Of a stretch of 38,250 nucleotides of DNA, positions 17,497 through 27,463 are shown piece after piece. The stretch is taken from NCBI GenBank assembly GCA_017631385.1, contig JAGBTH010000091.1:1-38250 (forward strand). The letters run 5' to 3'. The DNA comes from Kiritimatiellia bacterium. GTDB taxonomy: Bacteria; Verrucomicrobiota; Kiritimatiellia; RFP12; UBA1067. The position numbers and the translations under genes were made by a program. Numbering within the stretch: the first letter of the stretch is position 1; the number at the start of each line of letters is the position of its first letter. Below the pieces are notes generated by a model. The model searched no databases, had not been told where the DNA came from, and saw only the letters and a list, made by a program, of their open reading frames with translations.

Positions 17497-17563
17497 GCGC
17501 CTCCGGCGCGGTACACGAAAAGGGAGAAGAAAAAACAACATTGGAGATGCTGAGTACATTCTG
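17497..17563. repeat. Inverted hairpin/box unit and arm 1 of the repeat assembly
   Basis: A hairpin GCGCC-TCC-GGCGC (17497-17509) is followed by ACACGAAA (17513-17520), the reverse complement of the TTTCGTGT box of the core element. Arm 1 follows at 17536-17563 (CAACATTGGAGATGCTGAGT and on to ATTCTG), a 28-bp sequence that is the inverted partner (22 of 28) of the arm at 17697-17724. Confidence 0.65.
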
Positions 17564-17696
17564 TCGAAGTTCGTTTAAGATCTTGGACTAACTTATGCCC
17601 TTCCTCTTACAATCTACTTCGTAAGGCTATGATGGGTTAAGTTAATCCGCGTCATTAACATCATTCGCCGCGTTTTGTAAAAATTGACAAACTTCG
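17564..17696. other. 133-bp spacer between inverted arms
   Basis: The sequence between arm 1 and the reverse arm at 17697-17724. It encodes nothing recognisable. By position it corresponds to the GxxExxY gene in the second arm pair, so it may be an emptied or decayed cargo slot (inference). Confidence 0.35.
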
Positions 17697-17912
17697 CAGA
17701 TTGTACAAGGCTTCTCAAATGTTGCATTTTCGTGTCAGTCTCCGAAGGAGACGTTTTCGTGTCCCGTAGGGCTTTCGTGTCTGAGGGCGCGGCAAAAGCC
17801 GTAGACTTTAGACGAGACAGTTCGCTTTGGGCGATGCGTCAGCATCAAGCCCTTAAGCGAATTGGCTCGGCGTTAATCGCGTTAGCGATTTGCCGCAACC
17901 TCAGCTTTCGTG
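17696..17912 (+). repeat. 217-bp structured repeat core, copy A
   Basis: Copy A matches copy B (18493-18709) without gaps over 217 bp, with 10 mismatches. It starts with a reverse arm (17697-17724). It then alternates TTTCGTGT boxes (17728, 17755, 17773, 17906) with hairpins: GTCTCC-GAA-GGAGAC (17738-17752), CCC-GTA-GGG (17763-17771), CGGC-AAAA-GCCG (17790-17801), a long nested stem (17821-17861) and a stem with AATCGC-GTTA-GCGATT at its centre (17868-17895). Just beyond lies GCGGCG-AA-CGCCGC (17917-17930). An 83-codon frame crosses it, but copy B carries a stop in that frame, so I treat it as structured non-coding DNA or RNA. Confidence 0.85.
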
Positions 17913-17938
17913 TACCGCGGCGAACGCCGCAATAAAAA

Positions 17939-17965
17939 CAACTTGGAGATGCTGAGTACGATCTG
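17939..17965. repeat. Arm 2 (27 bp)
   Basis: CAACTTGGAGATGCTGAGTA and on to CGATCTG, the same family as arms 1 and 3. It lies 8 bp past the GCGGCG/CGCCGC hairpin that ends core copy A, as an imperfect inverted partner of 17697-17724. Confidence 0.7.
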
Positions 17966-18017
17966 ACGAAGCGAGTAATTAGTCCAAAGGTTGATAAGGG
18001 AAAGGAAGAAGAAAATC

Positions 18018-18045
18018 CAACATTGCAGAAGCTGAGTACAATCTG
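18018..18045. repeat. Arm 3 (28 bp), left boundary of the GxxExxY segment
   Basis: CAACATTGCAGAAGCTGAGT and on to ACAATCTG. It is the inverted partner (23 of 28 positions) of 18494-18521. The pair encloses exactly the GxxExxY reading frame: its stop is 20 bp inside this arm and its start 47 bp inside the other. The A/G-rich lead-in GAAGAAAA is shared with arm 1. Confidence 0.7.
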
Positions 18046-18065
18046 TCAAAGAATGATTGATAAAA

Positions 18066-18446
18066 CTAAAAAGCGAATCGCTCTATCTCAACGCGAGGAT
18101 AGGAACCAAAATTAACTAAGAGTCCTAAACGACTTTTAGTTATGCGAAGGTAATTCAAAATCTGCCTACGATGTTCATCAGCAAGTATAGTAACAGCCTT
18201 AAGTTCAACTATTATCTTACCGTAGCACAATAAATCAGGAATGTAAGTTTTTTCAATAGGCTCGTCCTTATAAAAGATCCGTAATGGTTATTGTGCGTCA
18301 TAAGGCATTGAACGCTTAGCGAGCTCAATTTCTAAGCATTGCTGATAAACCTCTTCTTGCCAGAGATTACCCATCTCTTTATAAACATCAAAGATTGCAC
18401 CTTGAATGGCATAAACCTCATCTTTATAAATCATGTCATTTTGCAT
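18066..18446 (-). pseudogene. GxxExxY-family protein (PD-(D/E)XK-like), interrupted by one stop
   Basis: Reading from the ATG at 18446 gives a clean 126-codon frame except for one TAA at 18288-18290 (codon 53). Before it: YKDEVYAIQGAIFDVYKEMG and GNLWQEEVYQQCLEIELAKR, which carries the name-giving G...ExxY motif. After it: PLRIFYKDEPIEKTYIPDLL, GKIIVELKAVTIL (the D...ExK of a nuclease-like fold) and QILNYLRITKSRLGLLVNFG. All hallmarks are present in one frame and there is no frameshift. The stop falls where family members usually read a Lys (QKPL), so one A-to-T change explains it. Family function is unknown; nuclease activity is inferred from fold. Inverted arms (18018-18045 and 18494-18521) bracket it, so it looks like cargo of the repeat assembly. 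An intact promoter suggests the break is recent. Confidence 0.85.
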
Positions 18447-18453
18447 ATTCTAG

Positions 18454-18482
18454 ATTATATCAAAACTTAAGCCTCAAAACAA
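18454..18482 (-). promoter_or_regulatory. Promoter of the GxxExxY gene
   Basis: -35 TTGTTT (18477-18482), 17-bp spacer, -10 TATAAT (18454-18459). The expected start of transcription falls almost on the ATG at 18446 and no ribosome site is seen, so the transcript would be leaderless. Confidence 0.65.
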
Positions 18483-18492
18483 AACGCTCTTA

Positions 18493-18709
18493 GCAGATTG
18501 TACAAGGCTTCTCAAATGTTGCATTTTTGTGTAAGTCTCCGAAGGAGACGTTTTCGTGTCCCGTAGGACTTTTGTGTCTGAGGGCGCGGCAAAAGCCGTA
18601 GGCTTTAGACGAGACAGTTCGCTTTAGGCGATGCGTCAGCATCAAGCCCTTAAGCGAATTGGCTCGGCGTTAATCGCGTTAGCGATTTGCCGCGTTCTCA
18701 GTTTTCGTG
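18493..18709 (+). repeat. 217-bp structured repeat core, copy B
   Basis: Second copy of the core at 17696-17912, offset 797 bp, 10 substitutions and no gaps. It begins with the reverse arm (18494-18521) that closes the GxxExxY segment. It ends in the box TTTCGTG followed by a different hairpin, GCGC-GTAA-GCGC (18713-18724). Bases 18725-18835 beyond it show no supported feature. Confidence 0.85.
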
Positions 18710-18835
18710 GTTGCGCGTAAGCGCTACTAATAAAAAACCTACCACTCCATTCTGATGCGCATCTCAGGCGAAAATGATGCGCTTCTTAAGCTGCTGCGAA
18801 CAGCATCATTCTACTCGACTAACTACTAATAACTA

Positions 18836-18863
18836 AAAAGGCTCGGGTTACCCCGAGCCTTTT
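18836..18863 (-). terminator. Intrinsic terminator after the AAA_14 ATPase gene
   Basis: AAGGCTCGGG (18838-18847) and CCCGAGCCTT (18852-18861) form a 10-bp perfect stem with a 4-nt loop and T-runs on both strands, 14 bp past the stop at 18877. Confidence 0.88.
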
Positions 18864-18876
18864 ATCCTTTCAAGTA

Positions 18877-20022
18877 TTACTTTAAGAAATAAGAAATATA
18901 ATTTTGAGGAGAAACGCCATGACACTCAGCCTGAGGATAGGCCGACAAAAATGTTTTACTCATCGCTTTATTTAATTTTGCGGGATTCCATTTTACTTCG
19001 TATGCCGACAGCCCGCTAGCCGTCTCCTCAATAAGATCTACTTCTTGGCGTTGCTGCGTACGCCAAAAAAACATTCTCGTTTCTGGAGTATACGCCATAA
19101 TATACTTGCGCCGTTCCGAAATAAAATAATTCTCCCAAATATGACCAACCTCATCGCTGCCGCGAAGATTAAGCGCACGCCAGTCACCGAGGATGTAATT
19201 ACGGATACCGAGATCGTAAAAATAGACTTTACGACTTTTTTTAAGCTCATTTCGCAAATTTCGTGAGTAACTTCCAAGTTTGAAAACTATAAACGCCTTT
19301 TCCAAAACATCAATATACTTGGAAACAGTCTTTGGATCACTGCCAACCACTTGGGCTAATTCACTAAATGAAACTTCCTGACCTATTTGAAATGCCAACG
19401 CCCGCAACAATTTATCAATCAATTCAGGGCGCTTTATTTCTTCATATTTTAGAATATCTTTATACAAATACCCCTTTCCTATTTCTCGAATACGCGAAAC
19501 CTCATCTCCAGCATGCGTAACAACATCAGGATACGAGCCAAACATCAATCTCCTCTCCAAAAGACGCATTTCATCAATCGGCGATGAAGCGCCTGCAAGT
19601 TCCGAAAATGACAACGGCAAAAGAACGCACTCAAATTTTCGCCCAGTAAGCGGCTCTTCCGTTTTTTGAGCCAATTCATCGCTCGATGAGCCCGAAGCAA
19701 TTACTTGAACATCCTTAATTTTATCATAAAACCGTTTCAAAACGATTCCTATTTCAGGAATCTTCTGAGCCTCATCAATAAATACAACTTTCTTTTTACC
19801 TATGAGCAATTTCAATTTTTCAGCAGAGGCATCGGCGAGTAAATCTCGATCAACCGTCTCATCTCCGTTAAATATCAATGTTTCACTCGATAGACCATTT
19901 TCTGAAATATAATGCTCAATTGATGTTGTTTTACCAGCCTGTCGCGGACCATAAACTACAAGAACCTTACCGGAAAACATTCTTTTTGACAAAAATTCGT
20001 CTATTTCGCGCTTTATAAACAT
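18877..20022 (-). CDS. AAA_14/DUF4143 ATPase
   Basis: A 381-residue protein with an N-terminal P-loop ATPase domain: Walker A VVYGPRQAGKTTSIE near residue 22 and Walker B KVVFIDEAQKIPE near 78. VIASGSSSDEL is sensor-like, and LTGRKFECVLLPLSFSEL is typical of the AAA_14 family. A winged-helix segment follows (FSELAQVVGSDPKTVSKYIDVL). The C-terminal DUF4143 region has WENYFISERRK and then FFWRTQQRQEVDLIEE with YEVKW, a PD-(D/E)XK-like pattern. The family is widespread, often multi-copy, and of unknown cellular role; links to DNA or to toxin-like activity are speculation. It is monocistronic: a strong promoter with palindromic repeats lies upstream and a terminator downstream. It lies next to the repeat assembly, which suits an accessory gene. 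Confidence 0.9.
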   Translation of the reverse strand: MFIKREIDEFLSKRMFSGKVLVVYGPRQAGKTTSIEHYISENGLSSETLIFNGDETVDRDLLADASAEKLKLLIGKKKVVFIDEAQKIPEIGIVLKRFYDKIKDVQVIASGSSSDELAQKTEEPLTGRKFECVLLPLSFSELAGASSPIDEMRLLERRLMFGSYPDVVTHAGDEVSRIREIGKGYLYKDILKYEEIKRPELIDKLLRALAFQIGQEVSFSELAQVVGSDPKTVSKYIDVLEKAFIVFKLGSYSRNLRNELKKSRKVYFYDLGIRNYILGDWRALNLRGSDEVGHIWENYFISERRKYIMAYTPETRMFFWRTQQRQEVDLIEETASGLSAYEVKWNPAKLNKAMSKTFLSAYPQAECHGVSPQNYISYFLK

Positions 20023-20043
20023 ATCAACCTCCTATTTAAAATA

Positions 20044-20110
20044 ATTATACCATATAATAAAAAAGGATTTCAATCCCGTTTTATTATATTTTTTTTGGAT
20101 TTCAATCCCG
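20044..20110 (-). promoter_or_regulatory. Promoter with two palindromic repeats upstream of the ATPase gene
   Basis: -10 TATAAT (20044-20049), 18-bp spacer, -35 TTGAAA (20068-20073). The -35 lies inside CGGGATTGAAATCC (20065-20078), which is repeated exactly at 20097-20110, 32 bp (about three helical turns) further upstream. Each copy contains the inverted pair GGATT/AATCC. This is the layout expected of a repressor operator overlapping the -35 (inference). An AGGAGG ribosome site precedes the ATG. Confidence 0.65.
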
Positions 20111-20240
20111 AAACCATAGGATTATTAAGAAGACAACCGTCAACCCAATGCTCCACGACCCCCAAAAATGGCTATTCTTATGCATATTTGAATATCCAAT
20201 TCTCATTAATGGGTCATAAGTTTATGATTTAATTTCCCTC

Positions 20241-20268
20241 TTGCAATATTTAACTTTAATGTTATACT
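20241..20268 (+). promoter_or_regulatory. Promoter of the PepSY gene
   Basis: -35 TTGCAA (20241-20246), 16-bp spacer, -10 TATACT (20263-20268). AAAGGAG at 20283-20289 gives a 7-nt gap to the ATG at 20297. Bases 20111-20240 hold nothing I recognise. Confidence 0.7.
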
Positions 20269-20296
20269 GTAAGAGTAATAAGAAAGGAGTCACGAC

Positions 20297-20641
20297 ATGA
20301 AGAAAACAATAGTAGCAGCAACACTAATAGTAGCATCTTGCGCGTTAGCCAATAATGCCGCGGTAACTGATGTTGCGCCCGCTAAAGCTGAATGCACTCA
20401 GTGCTGCAAGCATAAAAAGCCTGATGCTAAGAAATACATCGGCACGGAAGCTGCGATTAAAGCCGCGCTTGATCATGCTAAGCTTGAACGCGCGAAGGTT
20501 CGCGACCTCAAATGCGAACTCGATCGCGAAAATGGCGTAATGGTCTATGAAGTCGAATTCGAGAGCGGGCTTTTTGACTACGAGTATGACATTGACGCCT
20601 TTACGGGTAAAGTCATCAAATCTAAAAAAGAATTTGATTAA
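20297..20641 (+). CDS. Small secreted PepSY-domain protein
   Basis: A 114-residue protein with a signal peptide (MKKTIVAATLIVASCALA), a short Cys/Lys stretch (ECTQCCKHKKPD) and one PepSY domain. The PepSY domain runs from YIGTEAAIKAALDHAKL through YEVEFESGLFDYEYDIDAFT to GKVIKSKKEFD. PepSY domains occur in periplasmic or surface proteins and are thought to bind or inhibit peptidases. The CTQCC motif could bind metal or form a disulfide (inference). It is monocistronic, on the strand opposite to its neighbours, with its own promoter and ribosome site and a terminator shared with gyrB. Confidence 0.88.
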   Translation: MKKTIVAATLIVASCALANNAAVTDVAPAKAECTQCCKHKKPDAKKYIGTEAAIKAALDHAKLERAKVRDLKCELDRENGVMVYEVEFESGLFDYEYDIDAFTGKVIKSKKEFD

Positions 20642-20661
20642 TCTTTTTTACGATGTTCGAT

Positions 20662-20699
20662 AAAAAAAGAGCCTCGAATTTTCGGGGCTCCTTTTTTTA
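20662..20699. terminator. Bidirectional terminator between PepSY gene and gyrB
   Basis: An A-run and T-run flank the stem GAGCCTCGA / TTCGGGGCTC (about 20669-20690). It lies about 20 bp past the PepSY stop and about 40 bp past the gyrB stop, so it can serve both convergent genes. Confidence 0.88.
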
Positions 20700-20737
20700 T
20701 CATCTTATAATGATAAGCGTTAAATTATTTCGCTTAA

Positions 20738-22975
<2,238 letters not shown>

Positions 22976-23707
22976 TTATTGCCCGTATGCTAAACGCTCA
23001 GCTAAACGTTCAGGTAGCCCAGCTGCGCGAATGCGCGCTTGAGCAGCTGAAATATCGTACTCGAGTCGGCGGAAATTCACCGTCCGCTCAGCTACGTCGT
23101 AAATAACATAAGTAGCGCGCGGGTCGCCATCTCGAGGCTGACCTACTGAGCCGACATTTATAAAGTACTTTCGCCCTGGAGCTAGTTTAAATTCTTGAGG
23201 ATCAATACGATAAACCCCAGACATCTGTTTTTCATAAATCATCGGGCAATGAGTATGACCATGAAAACACACTAAAGTTTTTTGGTAAATAAAATTAGTC
23301 TCGGCCTGCTGATTATCGAAAACATAACCAAAGGCCTCGGGTCTATCCATCGTTGAATGGACTAGCGTAATACCAGCTTTAGTTACCGAAAACGGCATAT
23401 CGTGAAGATACTGGAGCTCTTCGTCGCTCAACTGCCCGCGAGTCCATTCGACTACCGCCGCCGCGTAAGGATTAAAATCTTCTAGATTACGCTCGGAGGC
23501 TACGTAATAATCGTGGTTACCCTTTACTACCGGGCAATTAAGAGAGCGAACTATCTCTAAGCATTCATGAGGGCAGGCGTTATAGCCAACTATATCGCCC
23601 GTACAGAAATACTCGTCAACACCCTGAGACTGAGCGTCTTCGAGAACAACCTCGAGAGCATCAATATTAGAGTGGATATCTCCTAAAATAGCGATCTTCT
23701 TACCCAT
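22976..23707 (-). CDS. Calcineurin-like metallophosphoesterase
   Basis: A cytoplasmic 243-residue protein of the two-metal phosphoesterase superfamily. All metal-binding motifs are present in order: GDIHSNIDALEVVL, CTGDIVGYNACPHE, VKGNHDYYV, HSTMDRPEAFGYVF and CFHGHTHCPM, then a GSVGQPRDGDPRATYVIYD tail. The pattern is that of the MJ0936/YfcE-like Metallophos_2 group, which act on phosphodiesters in the test tube; the physiological substrate is unknown. No signal peptide is seen. The gene begins 1 bp after the ispD stop and is followed 39 bp later by gyrB, so it is part of one transcript. Confidence 0.93.
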   Translation of the reverse strand: MGKKIAILGDIHSNIDALEVVLEDAQSQGVDEYFCTGDIVGYNACPHECLEIVRSLNCPVVKGNHDYYVASERNLEDFNPYAAAVVEWTRGQLSDEELQYLHDMPFSVTKAGITLVHSTMDRPEAFGYVFDNQQAETNFIYQKTLVCFHGHTHCPMIYEKQMSGVYRIDPQEFKLAPGRKYFINVGSVGQPRDGDPRATYVIYDVAERTVNFRRLEYDISAAQARIRAAGLPERLAERLAYGQ

Positions 23708-23708
23708 A

Positions 23709-24377
23709 TTATTTTAAAAGCGCCCCAGCTATCTGAAGGTCTTCGACAGTTGTTATTTTAAAATTAGGTAAGCGATTTTCGATTATCTTTACACTCTCAC
23801 CGCTAAGCTCTACAGCGTGGCAATCATCCGTTACCTCGTTCTTACCTAAGGCCTTATACGCCGCGCGCAGAATCTTCATTTGGAAAGCCTGGGGTGTCTG
23901 AACCGCCCAAAGTTTATCGCGATCTTCGGTCTTAGAAACTGTAATACCTTTTTCGACGCGCTTTACGGTATCGGTAATCTTACGCCCGAAGGTTACTGCG
24001 CCTGAGCGCTTTACAGCAGTAGCAATCTCAGATACCATCTCTGATGTAACGCACGGGCGCGCACCGTCATGAACAATGACATAGCGCGTATCAATATCGC
24101 ACGCGGCAAGACCAGCCTGAACGGAATCCTGACGCTTAGCGCCGCCGGGAACGATCGCCTGGAGCTTAGAAATGCCGAACATCTGAACAACAGCCTTCGA
24201 AGCGATAAGCTGATCCTTACGAACGACAAGAACGATTCTATCGACTTCGGGGCAGCGCTCAAACGCTAAAAGAGACCAAGCTACTATCGGCTTATTAACA
24301 AGACTTAAAAAAGCCTTATCAGTTCCAGCGCCCATCCGCTCGGATTTACCGGCAGCTACAATTATCGCAGTCGTCAT
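23709..24377 (-). CDS. ispD: 2-C-methyl-D-erythritol 4-phosphate cytidylyltransferase
   Basis: Third step of the non-mevalonate (MEP) isoprenoid pathway: CTP plus MEP gives CDP-methylerythritol. The 222-residue length is typical. Motifs are the nucleotide loop IIVAAGKSERMG with the downstream DKAFL lysine, VPGGAKRQDSVQAGL, IVHDGARPCV, KITDTVKRV, AVQTPQAFQ and VTDDCHAVEL. There is no fused IspF domain. It overlaps the secA stop by 4 nt (ATGA) and is followed after 1 bp by the phosphoesterase. Other MEP-pathway genes are not in the window. Confidence 0.96.
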   Translation of the reverse strand: MTTAIIVAAGKSERMGAGTDKAFLSLVNKPIVAWSLLAFERCPEVDRIVLVVRKDQLIASKAVVQMFGISKLQAIVPGGAKRQDSVQAGLAACDIDTRYVIVHDGARPCVTSEMVSEIATAVKRSGAVTFGRKITDTVKRVEKGITVSKTEDRDKLWAVQTPQAFQMKILRAAYKALGKNEVTDDCHAVELSGESVKIIENRLPNFKITTVEDLQIAGALLK

Positions 24378-27300
24378 ATTTCATTCCTCCCGCAGCATTT
24401 TTTAAATTTTTTACCAGATCCGCAAGGGCACGGATCATTACGCCCAACAGTTGATGAGCCACGCGTAGGCTGAGGCATAGCGGCCATCGGTCTCGCGGCG
24501 GCCATACGGCTCGACATCATCGACGCGAACACATCAGCTACCGTCTTAGGTGACTCAGGGGCTTTAGGCTCGCTTTCGACAACATTAGTAGCCGTGGCCT
24601 CAGACTCATCGCCATCGACTTCTATTACATCTTCATTCGTAACGGCGCGCTGACGCTGCGACTCCATCGCCGCGAAAATGCGGCGGAGATTCGCGGCAGT
24701 CGTCGATCTAAATTCGCTCGAAACAACCTTTGTCTTAATGGCGACCATGAGCTGTTCGAACATTTCGAAAGCTTCTTTCTTATACTCGATAAGAGGATCT
24801 CGCTGACCATAGGCGCGAAGATTTACGCCGTGTCTTAAATCGTCCATCGCTCTTAAGTAATCCTGCCACTCGCGATCGATTACGCTTAAGAAAACGCCGC
24901 GCTCCATAAACGGCAAGGTCTCAGGATCTTCGCCAGCGCACTTAGTCTCGTAAGCTTCTTCAACTCGCGCGAAAACGAGATCACCCGCTTCTTCGGGTTT
25001 ACCCATAAGAGGCTTAAGCTCTTCTTCGGTAACTGTAATCGGGAAGCTGACTCCAAGCCAAGAGAGGAAGTCTGTTAACTGACCATCCTTCTCGCTAAAG
25101 AGATAGCGCTCGCACTGGCTACGAACAAGATCGTTCATGACATCAAGAATCGTGTCGTGGACAGACTTCTGATCGCCGCTTAAAATGCGCCCGCGCAATT
25201 CATAAACGATCGAGCGCTGCTTATTCATTACGTCATCGAACTCGAGCGTACGCTTACGAACGGCGTAATGCTGTTGCTCGACGCGGCGCTGAGCCGTCTC
25301 GACAGAGCGGTTAAGCCACTTATGCTCCATAACCTCGCCCTCTTTAAGACCGAGGCGTTGCATGAGACCAGCGAGTCGCTGCGAACCGAAAAGTCGCATT
25401 AACTGATCTTCGAGCGAGATAAAGAACTGAGAGCTACCAGGATCGCCCTGACGCGAGCAACGACCACGCAACTGGCGATCGATACGACGCGACTCGTGGC
25501 GCTCAGAACCGATAACGTGAAGGCCGCCCAATTCCTTAACGCCCTCGCCAAGCTTAATATCAGTACCACGACCAGCCATGTTCGTCGCAATTGTAACAGC
25601 GCCCTTCATACCGGCGAGCGCTACAATCTCAGCTTCGCGCGCGTGATTCTTGGCGTTCAAAACCTCGTGAGGAATATGCGCCATCTTAAGCATACGCGAA
25701 AGAATCTCAGAGGTATCAACCGTTACCGTACCTAAAAGCGTAGGCTGACCCTTCTCATGGCGCTTGGCGACATCAGCAATGATCGCTTTAAACTTCTCGC
25801 GCTGAGTGCGATAAATCTGGTCGTTACTATCAACGCGGTTAACCGGCTTATTCGTCGGGATAGCGACTACATCAAGTTTATAAATATCCTTAAACTCGCG
25901 CGCCTCAGTCTCGGCAGTACCAGTCATACCAGAGAGCTTTTTATAAAGGCGGAAGTAATTCTGAATCGTGATTGTAGCGAGAGTCTGGGACTCCTTCTCA
26001 ATCTCGACGCATTCCTTAGCTTCGACCGCCTGATGAAGACCGTCGGACCAGCGACGCCCAGGGAGAACGCGACCAGTAAATTCGTCAACGATGTAAACGT
26101 GGTTATCTTGGACAACGTAGTCAACATCCTTCTCATAAAGGCAGTACGCGCGAAGAAGCTGATCGACTACGTGAACGCGATCGCTGCGCTCCATAAACAT
26201 AGACTGCGCTTCGCGGCGGCGGTCAATACGCTCAGCATCCGTTAAGCTCGTATCGCCGTCAATCGCGCTAAGTTCAGAGGCGAGATCAGGTAAAACAAAG
26301 AGCTTAGGATCTTGGGGACAAATCTTCTCGCAACCGCGATCCGTAAGCGAAACCTCGCGAGTACGCTCGCTGATCGTAAAGTAAAGATCATCTCTCAAAG
26401 CCTGAGCGCGCTCCTTACGAATCTCGGAGAGCATCTGCATCTCGCCGTCTTCATGCAGTTTACGAATCTCGGGATTCTCGAGTAAGTGCATAAGCTGCTT
26501 ATGCTTAGGCATCGAATGATAGACCTGATAAATCTTCTCTTTAGCCGTCTCAAAATCACCCGAATCAAACGCCTTTTTAGCAGCCTGAATAAAATCGTTA
26601 CACTGAGAAGTCTGAACGCGCACAATCGCATCTACTAAGGGACGAATCTCTTTATAGATATGGCTCGTCGAAATTGTCGCGGGGCCCGAAATGATAAGAG
26701 GAGTACGAGCCTCGTCAATCAAAATCGAGTCGACTTCGTCGACAATAGCGAAGTTATGGCCATTTTGGACAACCTGCTCAGGGCGCTGAGCCATACCATT
26801 ATCGCGAAGGTAGTCAAAGCCAAACTCGGAGTTCGTACCGTAAGTAATATCGCACAAATACTGAGCGCGGCGCTCCTCAGAATCCATCGAGTTCTGGATA
26901 CAGCCAACGCTGAGACCTAAGTACTTGTAAAGATGACCCATCCATGTCGCGTCACGCTTAGCGAGGTAATCGTTAACCGTAACTAGCTGAACATTCTTAC
27001 CCGAAAGCGCGTTCAAATACAACGGGAGCGTAGCGACTAACGTCTTACCTTCGCCAGTTTGCATTTCAGAAATAGCGCCGCGATGAAGAACGATACCGCC
27101 AATGAGCTGGACATCAAACGGGATCATATTCCACGTAAGAGTATGACCACAAACTTCTTCTGTCGTTCCTACGAGATGACGACACGCGTTCTTAACTAAA
27201 GCGAACGCCTCGGGAAGAAGAGAATCTAAACTCTCGCCATTTTTATAACGAGTCTTAAACTCCTCAGTCATACGAGGGAAATCTTCATCTGTGAAGTTCT

Positions 27301-27406
27301 TCGCCTGATATTCTTCTTCAATACGGTTAATCTTATGAACAATGGGCCAAATCTTCTTAAGCTCACGATCGTTCTTTGTACCAAAAAGTATTTTTAATAG
27401 GTTCAT
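24374..27406 (-). CDS. secA: Preprotein translocase ATPase SecA (long form)
   Basis: Motor ATPase that drives proteins through SecYEG. Key motifs are IAEMQTGEGKT-type Walker A (seen as ISEMQTGEGKTLVATLPLYL), IVDEVDSILIDEARTPLIIS, TIATNMAGRGTDIKLGEGV, and ERHESRRIDRQLRGRCSRQG. A C-terminal SEC-C zinc ligand set, NDPCPCGSGKKFKKCC, binds SecB or ribosomes in other bacteria. At 1,010 residues it is about 100 longer than E. coli SecA. The extra part (about 260-340, around YQVYHSMPKHKQLMHLLENP) is an insertion resembling that of Bacteroidetes- and PVC-type SecA. It starts 57 bp after gluQ and overlaps ispD by 4 nt. Confidence 0.97.
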   Translation of the reverse strand: MNLLKILFGTKNDRELKKIWPIVHKINRIEEEYQAKNFTDEDFPRMTEEFKTRYKNGESLDSLLPEAFALVKNACRHLVGTTEEVCGHTLTWNMIPFDVQLIGGIVLHRGAISEMQTGEGKTLVATLPLYLNALSGKNVQLVTVNDYLAKRDATWMGHLYKYLGLSVGCIQNSMDSEERRAQYLCDITYGTNSEFGFDYLRDNGMAQRPEQVVQNGHNFAIVDEVDSILIDEARTPLIISGPATISTSHIYKEIRPLVDAIVRVQTSQCNDFIQAAKKAFDSGDFETAKEKIYQVYHSMPKHKQLMHLLENPEIRKLHEDGEMQMLSEIRKERAQALRDDLYFTISERTREVSLTDRGCEKICPQDPKLFVLPDLASELSAIDGDTSLTDAERIDRRREAQSMFMERSDRVHVVDQLLRAYCLYEKDVDYVVQDNHVYIVDEFTGRVLPGRRWSDGLHQAVEAKECVEIEKESQTLATITIQNYFRLYKKLSGMTGTAETEAREFKDIYKLDVVAIPTNKPVNRVDSNDQIYRTQREKFKAIIADVAKRHEKGQPTLLGTVTVDTSEILSRMLKMAHIPHEVLNAKNHAREAEIVALAGMKGAVTIATNMAGRGTDIKLGEGVKELGGLHVIGSERHESRRIDRQLRGRCSRQGDPGSSQFFISLEDQLMRLFGSQRLAGLMQRLGLKEGEVMEHKWLNRSVETAQRRVEQQHYAVRKRTLEFDDVMNKQRSIVYELRGRILSGDQKSVHDTILDVMNDLVRSQCERYLFSEKDGQLTDFLSWLGVSFPITVTEEELKPLMGKPEEAGDLVFARVEEAYETKCAGEDPETLPFMERGVFLSVIDREWQDYLRAMDDLRHGVNLRAYGQRDPLIEYKKEAFEMFEQLMVAIKTKVVSSEFRSTTAANLRRIFAAMESQRQRAVTNEDVIEVDGDESEATATNVVESEPKAPESPKTVADVFASMMSSRMAAARPMAAMPQPTRGSSTVGRNDPCPCGSGKKFKKCCGRNEI

Positions 27407-27463
27407 TTTGTCTATATTTGTGAATTTATCTCACGTACATTCAATACTGTTATACCACTAATA

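Noticed and set aside
17684..17935. 83-codon plus-strand frame across core copy A
   Set aside because: The same frame in the gap-free copy B has a stop after 13 codons of the repeat, and the sequence is built of hairpins and boxes, so it is not a conserved protein.
18066..18446. Recoding of TAA as an amino acid
   Set aside because: All other genes here end normally at TAA, TAG or TGA, so one internal TAA is better explained by mutation.
20065..20110. Possible CRISPR remnant (GGATTTCAATCCCG twice, 32 bp apart)
   Set aside because: Only two 14-bp units with an A/T-only spacer, no cas genes, and one unit overlaps a good -35 box. Operator repeats explain it better.
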